Below, piece after piece: positions 58,567 through 64,000 of a DNA stretch of 64,000 bases. The notes below the pieces were generated by a model. It had not been told where the DNA came from and did not search any database. It saw nothing but the letters and a program-made list of their open reading frames with translations. The position numbers and the translations under genes are program-made. The stretch is from assembly GCA_014208095.1 (NCBI GenBank), contig JACHMT010000001.1:2046001-2110000 (forward strand). Reading direction: 5' to 3'. Every line of letters starts with the position of its first letter. Within the stretch, counting starts at the first letter, position 1. Origin of the DNA: Actinospineispora eucalypti (GTDB lineage Bacteria > Actinomycetota > Actinomycetes > Mycobacteriales > Pseudonocardiaceae).

Positions 58567-59463
58567 GTGGAGCCGGAGATCGAGCTGAGGCACTTCCGCT
58601 ACGTCCTCGCCGTGGCCGAGGAGGGCACGTTCACCGGCGCCGCCGTGCGGTTGGGCATGACCCAACCGGCGCTGTCCCGGGCGATCCGGGCGGTGGAGAC
58701 CATGCTCGGGACCCAACTGTTCGTCCGTGATCGTCACGGAGCGACGTTGACCGATGCCGGTAGGGCGTTGCGGGACGACGCCCGCGCGGTCGACGATGCC
58801 GCGCGGGCGGCCGTTTCCCGGGCCACCGGGCGGCGACGGGACACCCGGCGGCCCCGGGTCACGGCGCGCGCCTGCGACATCGACACGCTCGAGACTCTCG
58901 TCGGCTCCTACAACGCCACGCATCGCGATCGTGCTCCCGCCCGGGCAGCGGTGGTGGACGGGCGGGTGCAGGTGGAGGAAGTCCGCACCGGGATGACCGA
59001 CGTGACCCTGGTGCGTTCACCCATGGACTTCGGCGGCCTCGACAGTGACCTGTTTCGCGCCGACCCCCGCGTGGCGCTGCTACCGGAGGCCCATCCGCTC
59101 GCGTCCCGCCGGGTGATCGAACGGGCCGAGCTCGACGGCGAGACGATCCCGACCTGGTCCGGGGACACTCCCGCCCAAACCGCCTACTGGACCGGCAGCG
59201 ACCTGGCCCCGCACGCCTGGAAGCCCGGTCCGTCGGTAACGGACGCGGCGCAGTACGTCGCCGGCATCCGGCTGGGCGGCGCGATCGGCTTCGTCCCCGA
59301 GTCTTTGCTGCCCGAACTGGTGTTGCGCGGAATCAGCGTCGTCCAGGTCGCCGGCCTGTCCGCCAGCGAACTGCGGGTCGTCTGGGCGGCCTCGGCGACC
59401 TCACTGGAGATCGCGAGCTTCGTCCGGCACGCGACACGGCGGCGGCGTTGTCTATCGTCGTGA
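58567..59463 (+). CDS. LysR-family regulator
   Basis: A 298-residue LysR-type regulator. Winged helix [20 protein letters not shown] at the start, [20 protein letters not shown] as recognition helix, and an effector domain. GTG 58567 lies directly after a GGGGG run and immediately before the conserved helix. It overlaps no gene start but ends in the 5' region of the cyclase gene (stop 59461-59463, next ATG 59466), so the two are co-transcribed, while the SDR is divergent. Confidence 0.87.
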   Translation: MEPEIELRHFRYVLAVAEEGTFTGAAVRLGMTQPALSRAIRAVETMLGTQLFVRDRHGATLTDAGRALRDDARAVDDAARAAVSRATGRRRDTRRPRVTARACDIDTLETLVGSYNATHRDRAPARAAVVDGRVQVEEVRTGMTDVTLVRSPMDFGGLDSDLFRADPRVALLPEAHPLASRRVIERAELDGETIPTWSGDTPAQTAYWTGSDLAPHAWKPGPSVTDAAQYVAGIRLGGAIGFVPESLLPELVLRGISVVQVAGLSASELRVVWAASATSLEIASFVRHATRRRRCLSS

Positions 59464-59465
59464 TC

Positions 59466-60395
59466 ATGCGGATCGGGAACGGCGGCGACCAGGGGTTCGA
59501 GACCATCGCGCGGGCGGCTGCCGAGATGGCGCGGGGCGACAAGCTTCGCCCCTGCTACGAGCTGAGCCACGAGTACTCCGATCGCATGCCGCTGTCGCCG
59601 TTCGCCGACGCGATCTCGCTGTCCTACCGGCCGACCCACTTCATCGCCGGACATGCCGGCAACGGGGAGACCGTCTCGGGCCAGTTCGGCAGCCAAGGCA
59701 CGAAGATCGACGCGTTGGGCCACTTCGGCTACCTCGAGGACGGCGAGGTCAGGTACTTCGGCGGCCTCACCCAGCGGGAGGTCAAACCGTCCGACCAGTC
59801 ACCGCTGTTGCGTCTGGGCACCGACGAGATCCCGCCGATCGTGACCAGCGCCGTGCTGCTGGATGCCAAGAGGCTGCGGGGCCGGAGTCTGTCGGCGGGC
59901 GAGCAGGTCACCGCCGAGGACCTCGAGGCGATGCTGGCCGCGCAGCGCGTGCGCGGTCTGCTGGCCGGCGACGCGCTGCTCATCCACACCGGCTGGGGCG
60001 AGAAGTGGGCGGCCGACAACCCGGAGCCGGCGCGCACCGAGTACTACGGCGCCGGACCCGGTCTGTCGCGGGAGGCCGCCGAGTACATCGCCGCGCGGGA
60101 CGTCGTCTGCATCGGCATGGACGTGCCGTTCATCGATGCCGTGCGGACCGGTTACCTGCGGGGGACCGAGGGTCCGCCGGCCGACGCGCCCGCCGACCTG
60201 CCGTTCGTCATCCACCACCAGAACCTCACCCAGGCCGGCATCTACCAGGTGCACAACATGCACCTCGGCGAGCTGGCCGCCGACGAGGTCTACCTGTCGG
60301 CGGTGTTCATCCTGCCGCTGCGGATCCGCGGCGGGTCGAACTCGCCGGTCCGCCCGGTGGCGATCGGTGGCCCACACCGCTCCCCGCCCGGCTGA
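59466..60395 (+). CDS. Cyclase-family (kynurenine formamidase-like) hydrolase
   Basis: A 309-residue member of the cyclase/KynB superfamily. The metal motif reads SQGTKIDALGHFGY at about residues 78-91 (family: H-x-G-T-H-x-D-x-x-x-H; here the first two His are Gln and Lys). Other landmarks are LLIHTGWGEKW and GMDVPFIDAV. It starts at ATG 59466; an in-frame TTG at 59448 is less likely. It is in an operon with the LysR gene. Amide or lactone hydrolysis of an aromatic or cyclic compound is plausible. Confidence 0.82.
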   Translation: MRIGNGGDQGFETIARAAAEMARGDKLRPCYELSHEYSDRMPLSPFADAISLSYRPTHFIAGHAGNGETVSGQFGSQGTKIDALGHFGYLEDGEVRYFGGLTQREVKPSDQSPLLRLGTDEIPPIVTSAVLLDAKRLRGRSLSAGEQVTAEDLEAMLAAQRVRGLLAGDALLIHTGWGEKWAADNPEPARTEYYGAGPGLSREAAEYIAARDVVCIGMDVPFIDAVRTGYLRGTEGPPADAPADLPFVIHHQNLTQAGIYQVHNMHLGELAADEVYLSAVFILPLRIRGGSNSPVRPVAIGGPHRSPPG

Positions 60396-60449
60396 GCGGC
60401 TCCTGACCCAACCGGCCGACCTCGAGGGACGGCGGTATTCCCGGCCGGG

Positions 60450-61334
60450 TCAGGTGTTTTTGAGGAGTGTGGGCAGGAACTTGCGGGTTTCGACGGGGGA
60501 CATGGAAGCGGTGGAGAGCCGGTCGACGACCATGAGGTAGCTGTCCAGGTCGGCGGGTTTGTCGAGGTAGATGGCGCTGGTGAGTTGTTCGAGGTAGACG
60601 ATGTCGTTCACGTCCGGGTCGCGGAATCGCAGGATGTTGAACGGGCCACCGGCAGCGGCGTGACCGCCAACCTGGAAGGGCAGGATCTGCAGGGTCACGT
60701 TGGGCAGTTCGGTGAGGTTGATCAGGTGTTGGAGCTGGGCGCGCATGACGTCGCCGCCGCCGATCGGCCGGCGTAGCAGGGCCTCATCCATGATCATCCA
60801 AACCCGTGGGGCGTGCGGCCTGGTGAGTAGTTCCTGGCGGGCCAGGCGGAGGCTGACCCGGTGGTCGATGTCCCGAGCGCGGGTGCTGGGGTGGCCGAGG
60901 AGGATGACCGCTCGGGCGTAGTCGGCGGTCTGCAGCAGGCCGGGTACGAACTGCACCTGGTAGCCGCGGATGACGTCGGCGGCCTGCTCCAGGCCGACGT
61001 ACATCTCGAACCAGCTGGGTAGGACGTCGCCGTACTTCTGCCACCAGCCGGGCAGTGATGCCTGCTGCGCGAGGTTCAGGAACTCCTCGCGTTCGCGCGG
61101 GTCGTGGACGCCGTAGAGGGTGAGCAGGTCGGCGACGTCCCGTTGTTTGTAGCCGACCCGGCCCAGCTCCAGGCGACTGATCTTCGCCTCCGACCCGCGG
61201 ATCACGTACCCGGCCCGTTGGCGGGAGATCCCGCCGGCCTCACGCAACCGGCGCAGCTGCGCGCCCACAACCAACCGCAGAGCCCGCGAACCAGGCCCCA
61301 ACGGCGACTCGCCCCGCTCGGTCACCGGTGCCAA
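60450..61334 (-). CDS. XRE-family regulator with DUF5753 domain
   Basis: A 294-residue regulator. N-terminal helix-turn-helix at about residues 22-80 (LVVGAQLRRLREAGGISRQRA, SEAKISRLELGR), then the DUF5753 domain (GYQVQFVPGLLQTADYARAV, RQELLTRPHAPRVWMIMDEA, ILPFQVGGHAAAGGPFNILR). TTG 61334 follows GGGGGGAG by 4-5 bases. These regulators usually have a small DUF397 partner; I see none nearby. Divergent from the methyltransferase gene. Confidence 0.9.
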   Translation of the reverse strand: MAPVTERGESPLGPGSRALRLVVGAQLRRLREAGGISRQRAGYVIRGSEAKISRLELGRVGYKQRDVADLLTLYGVHDPREREEFLNLAQQASLPGWWQKYGDVLPSWFEMYVGLEQAADVIRGYQVQFVPGLLQTADYARAVILLGHPSTRARDIDHRVSLRLARQELLTRPHAPRVWMIMDEALLRRPIGGGDVMRAQLQHLINLTELPNVTLQILPFQVGGHAAAGGPFNILRFRDPDVNDIVYLEQLTSAIYLDKPADLDSYLMVVDRLSTASMSPVETRKFLPTLLKNT

Positions 61335-61622
61335 CTGACTCCCCCCAAGGGTTCAACGCTCGACAGCACCCGGCCCGAAGCAGCGGTGTGCCCACGAACG
61401 ACCGCCGGCGAAGATACCCGGAATCTATTTCTCCCCTGGCTCGCGTGGCGAGACCGTCACCGAATGGCGTGATTCTCCGGGGCGGGCGCCCGCTTTGTCG
61501 AGAGGATCCTCGCACCGGAGGTGAGCGGCGATGACATCCCACGCCGGTCTCGGTTAGGTGGCGGGTGGCTCGACACGACCGGTGATCGGCTACCGTTGTG
61601 GTCCTCTCGAAGGCGAGGTCAG

Positions 61623-62444
61623 GTGGCCGACTTATCCTTTGGTCCGAAGCATGTGCCGGCCGAGAAGATCCGGTTTGACGTGCCGCACCGGGGCCGGATC
61701 TGGAGCTATTGGCTGGGCGGCAAGGACCACTACCCGGTCGATCGGGCCGCCGGTGAGGCGGTGGCCGAGATCTACCCGGACATCCGCCGGATCGCGCTGG
61801 AGTCGCGGCGGTTCCTGGAGCGCGTGGTGCGCTACGCGACGGTCGAAGCCGGGATCAGGCAGTTCCTGGACCTCGGCAACGGGTTGCCGGCGACATCGAA
61901 CACGCACGACGTGGCGCAGCGGTTCGCGCCGGACGCGCGGATCGCCTACGTGGACGGGGACCCGTTGGTGCAGGCACACCAGCGAGCATTGCTGGTCAAC
62001 ACCACGCCGCGGGGGATGACCGCCTACGTGGACGCGGAGTACTTCGAGCCGGACCTGATCATTTCCGGGGCCCGCGAGGTGCTGGACTTCGACCGGCCGA
62101 TCCTGGCCATGTTCATGGGCGTGCTCGGCTACGTGGCCGATTTCGCGGACCAGCGCGCGATCGTGTCCCGGGTGATGGAGGCGGCGGCCCCGGGTAGCTA
62201 CGCGGTGCTGTGGGGGGTCACCAACACCAGCGAAGCGGCTCGCCGGGGTGAGGAACTGCTCGCCCAGACCGGCGCGCTGCGCTACCACCTGCGCTCCCCG
62301 GAGCAGCTGGCCAGCTGTTTCGACGGCATGCGGATGCTGGAACCGGGCATGGTGCCTCTCACCCAATGGCGCCCCGACCTGGCCGAGGCCGGACTGGAGC
62401 CGGCACCGATGGATGCCTACGGCGCGCTGGCCCTCAAGCCGTAG
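61623..62444 (+). CDS. DUF574-type SAM-dependent methyltransferase
   Basis: A 273-residue protein of the actinobacterial DUF574 (Methyltransf_19) family. The family hallmark RGRIWSYWLGGKDHYPVDR is at about residues 22-40, FLDLGNGLPATSNTHDVA is the SAM-binding region, and YVDGDPLVQAH the acidic loop. GTG 61623 is preferred because family members start about 20 residues before the hallmark; GTG 61521 would add 34 Arg-rich residues. These genes are multicopy in actinomycetes and often pair with XRE/DUF397 genes, as here with the divergent XRE gene. Confidence 0.88.
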   Translation: MADLSFGPKHVPAEKIRFDVPHRGRIWSYWLGGKDHYPVDRAAGEAVAEIYPDIRRIALESRRFLERVVRYATVEAGIRQFLDLGNGLPATSNTHDVAQRFAPDARIAYVDGDPLVQAHQRALLVNTTPRGMTAYVDAEYFEPDLIISGAREVLDFDRPILAMFMGVLGYVADFADQRAIVSRVMEAAAPGSYAVLWGVTNTSEAARRGEELLAQTGALRYHLRSPEQLASCFDGMRMLEPGMVPLTQWRPDLAEAGLEPAPMDAYGALALKP

Positions 62445-62467
62445 GCCCGGCGCCCCGTGGCGTGACC

Positions 62468-62998
62468 TCAGGCCGGCGGCAGGATCTCGGTGCGGTACCG
62501 GGGCGCGTACTTGGCGAAGTTCCGCAGCTGTTTCTCCAGGTCCGCGCCTTCGAACACCGGCGCGGGGGAGGTCCGGCCGGGGACGGAGACACCGACGGTG
62601 GCGAAAAACTCCTCCTGGCCCGCCGGGGTGCACATGCACAACATCCGCACGGTCGAGCCGCTCGCGTTGCGGAAGAAGTGTGGGGCGTTCGCCGGGATGT
62701 TGACCGTCTGACCGGCGCGCACGGTCTGCCGCTGACCTCGGAAGGTGAACTCGACCTCCCCTTCGAGCAGGCTGAACATCTCTTCGAAGTCGTGCCGGTG
62801 CGGGCCGGGACCTCCGCCCGGTGGGATGAGCATGTCGATGAGGCAGTACCGGCCGGCGGAGTTCTTCCCGTTGACCAGCACGGTGTAGGTGTCGCCGACC
62901 AGACCGATGTGCCGCAGTCCCGGGTCATCGGGGGAGACCACGGTCAGTTCTCGGGTGGGGTCATCGGGTGGGAGGGGCTCGGGGGTGTCCGTGGACAT
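62468..62998 (-). CDS. Cupin-domain protein
   Basis: A 176-residue cupin. Motif 1 GPGPHRHDFEEMFSLLEGEVEF (metal ligands His-x-His and Glu; about 63-84) and motif 2 NIPANAPHFFRN (about 98-109) are intact. A helical tail follows. Similar to quercetin-2,3-dioxygenase-like or small-sugar-binding cupins; substrate unknown. Divergent from the deazaflavin nitroreductase gene across 201 bases. Confidence 0.85.
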   Translation of the reverse strand: MSTDTPEPLPPDDPTRELTVVSPDDPGLRHIGLVGDTYTVLVNGKNSAGRYCLIDMLIPPGGGPGPHRHDFEEMFSLLEGEVEFTFRGQRQTVRAGQTVNIPANAPHFFRNASGSTVRMLCMCTPAGQEEFFATVGVSVPGRTSPAPVFEGADLEKQLRNFAKYAPRYRTEILPPA

Positions 62999-63063
62999 GC
63001 GGATCTCCTGGGCACGGATAGCGTTGTTGGTCGCGAGCTCAAGCTAGCGTATCCGGAGTAGGG

Positions 63064-63135
63064 CTTCCAGTTTATAGTGGGCCGCCTTGCTAGCTGGAAG
63101 GCGCCTTGGCCCGGCATAACATCCTTGACCCACTA
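63064..63135. promoter_or_regulatory. Overlapping inverted repeats between cupin and nitroreductase genes
   Basis: CTTCCAG (63064-63070) pairs with CTGGAAG (63094-63100), and TAGTGGG (63075-63081) pairs with CCCACTA (63129-63135). The two pairs interlock, so they cannot both fold as simple hairpins. They sit in the divergent promoter region and may be protein sites. Confidence 0.35.
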
Positions 63136-63199
63136 CAAAAGCGGACGAAATAATCCGGCTGTGACCGGCGAGCTCGCGGGGTCGGGTGAGGAGAAGTCC

Positions 63200-63628
63200 A
63201 TGAACGCCACGCGCGATCGGAACCAAAAGATCATCGACGAGTTCCGTGCGAATGGGGGGCACGTGGGCGGTCCGTTCGAAGGCGCTCCACTGCTGCTGCT
63301 GCATCACGTTGGGCGGCGTAGTGGCGCGGAGCGGATCAACCCGATGATGTACCAGCGGGTGGGGGACGCCTACGCGGTGTTCGCGTCCAAGGCGGGTGCC
63401 GATGTGGACCCCGACTGGTTCCTCAATCTCATGGCCAACCCCGATGCAACGATCGAGGTCGGCACCAGCACGGTGCCGGTCCGTGCCCGCGTCCTCGACG
63501 AGGCGGAGCGGGAACCGATCTGGCAGACCCAGAAGACCCGCTATCCAGGTTTCCAGTCCTACGAGGACAAGACCGATCGCACCATCCCCGTGGTCCTGCT
63601 CGAGGTACGGAGCACCACCCATCCATGA
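63200..63628 (+). CDS. Deazaflavin-dependent nitroreductase family protein (Ddn-like)
   Basis: A 142-residue split-beta-barrel protein of the F420-dependent nitroreductase family. LLLLHHVGRRSGAERINPMMY (about 31-51) and the DPDWFLNLMANPDATIEVG block (about 72-90) are diagnostic. It starts at ATG 63200 after GAGGAGAAG. It would use reduced F420. The isochorismatase-family gene follows directly. Confidence 0.9.
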   Translation: MNATRDRNQKIIDEFRANGGHVGGPFEGAPLLLLHHVGRRSGAERINPMMYQRVGDAYAVFASKAGADVDPDWFLNLMANPDATIEVGTSTVPVRARVLDEAEREPIWQTQKTRYPGFQSYEDKTDRTIPVVLLEVRSTTHP

Positions 63629-63645
63629 CCTTGGAAGGAACTTCC

Positions 63646-64000
63646 GTGGCGATTCACCATTTCACCGCCGATGATGCCGCGATTCTGCTCATCGACCACC
63701 AGGTGGGCACCATCAGCTGGGTGCGCTCCATGGATCGGGAGCTGCTCATCAAGCACGCGACGCTGATCGCCGAGGCCGCCGTTGGCTTGAACATTCCTCT
63801 GGTGCTGACCTCCTCCATGGAGGACCACCCCCAGGGTCCTCTGGTGGCCGGAATTCAGGAGGCCGCACCGGATGCATTCGCCAAGCGAGTGCAGCGCACC
63901 GGCGTGGTCAACGCCTTGGACGACCCGGGATTCGCGGACGCGGTCAAGGCCACCGGGCGCCGCAACCTGGTGATCGCCGGCGTTACCAACGACGTCTGTA
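63646..64000 (+). CDS. Isochorismatase-family hydrolase (5' part, cut by window edge)
   Basis: The first 118 residues of an isochorismatase-like cysteine hydrolase. Catalytic Asp in ILLIDHQVG (about residues 13-21), Lys in AFAKRVQR-type region, and the nucleophile Cys in GVTNDVC as the very last complete codon (63997-63999). GTG 63646 lies 7 bases after GGAAGG; ATG 63625, overlapping the previous stop, is also in frame. The gene continues beyond the right edge. Confidence 0.87.
   Translation, partial: MAIHHFTADDAAILLIDHQVGTISWVRSMDRELLIKHATLIAEAAVGLNIPLVLTSSMEDHPQGPLVAGIQEAAPDAFAKRVQRTGVVNALDDPGFADAVKATGRRNLVIAGVTNDVC

Noticed and set aside
1..64000. tRNA or rRNA genes
   Set aside because: No cloverleaf with a T-loop GTTCGA-type core and acceptor stem, and no rRNA-like stretch, was noticed; this was by eye and not by a covariance search.

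Overview
High-GC actinomycete DNA, most likely from a member of the Pseudonocardiales. Supporting signs are a complete Mce (mammalian-cell-entry) operon, an HNH/DUF222 endonuclease, a DUF5753-type XRE regulator facing a DUF574-type methyltransferase, a mycothiol-dependent (DinB/TIGR03086-like) protein, a deazaflavin (F420)-type nitroreductase, and frequent GTG/TTG starts with ATGA/GTGA overlaps. The taxonomic call is inference.

1-4.7 kb: the edge of an unknown minus-strand gene, then a branched-chain-amino-acid-type ABC importer: lipoprotein receptor, LivH permease, a fused LivM-LivG permease/ATPase, and LivF. 4.85-18.45 kb: a small secreted protein, then a tightly coupled operon of two YrbE permeases, six Mce proteins, an RND/MMPL-type membrane protein, a SurA-like isomerase and a small membrane protein. 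This should form one envelope-spanning importer for a hydrophobic substrate. 18.45-18.8 kb is rich in inverted repeats.

18.8-38.2 kb: a catabolic island. A six-helix membrane protein and an SDR (minus strand), a stand-alone Ltp-type thiolase-fold protein (plus) and a TetR regulator (minus) flank a 14-gene plus-strand operon. The operon encodes an HsaA-like flavin monooxygenase, an esterase, a Baeyer-Villiger-type monooxygenase, a luciferase-like oxidoreductase, a CoA ligase, a P450, a DUF35-Ltp2 aldolase fusion, an AttH/CrtC-like protein, an APH-fold kinase with a DUF6285 partner, an aldehyde dehydrogenase, an SMP-30 lactonase, a flavin reductase and a catalytically dead RibB-like protein. 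With the neighbouring Mce importer this reads as uptake and oxidative breakdown of a cyclic terpenoid or steroid-like ketone. The substrate is inference; no extradiol ring-cleavage gene is visible. Similar ACAA-N4-TTGT sites precede the Mce region and the SDR, and suggest shared control by the TetR.

38.3-51.7 kb: accessory DNA. It holds two chimeric junctions of truncated genes (near 38.69 and 49.05 kb), an HNH endonuclease, a 1587-residue Ser/Thr kinase-ATPase-TPR-GAF-histidine kinase fusion with a NarL-type response regulator, a cupin, a metallo-beta-lactamase-fold hydrolase, a thioesterase, an RsbW-like kinase, a methyltransferase, a transglutaminase-like protein and an AT-richer stretch with an apparent transporter remnant. 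A 54-bp repeat occurs three times in tandem inside the APH-fold kinase gene and once at 46.04 kb, where it encodes the tail of the cupin.

51.7-64 kb: small regulator/enzyme pairs: aldehyde dehydrogenase, TetR with a divergent membrane protein, SDR/LysR, TIGR03086-like/MarR, SDR/LysR plus cyclase, XRE/methyltransferase, cupin/deazaflavin nitroreductase, and an isochorismatase-family gene cut by the window edge at its catalytic cysteine.
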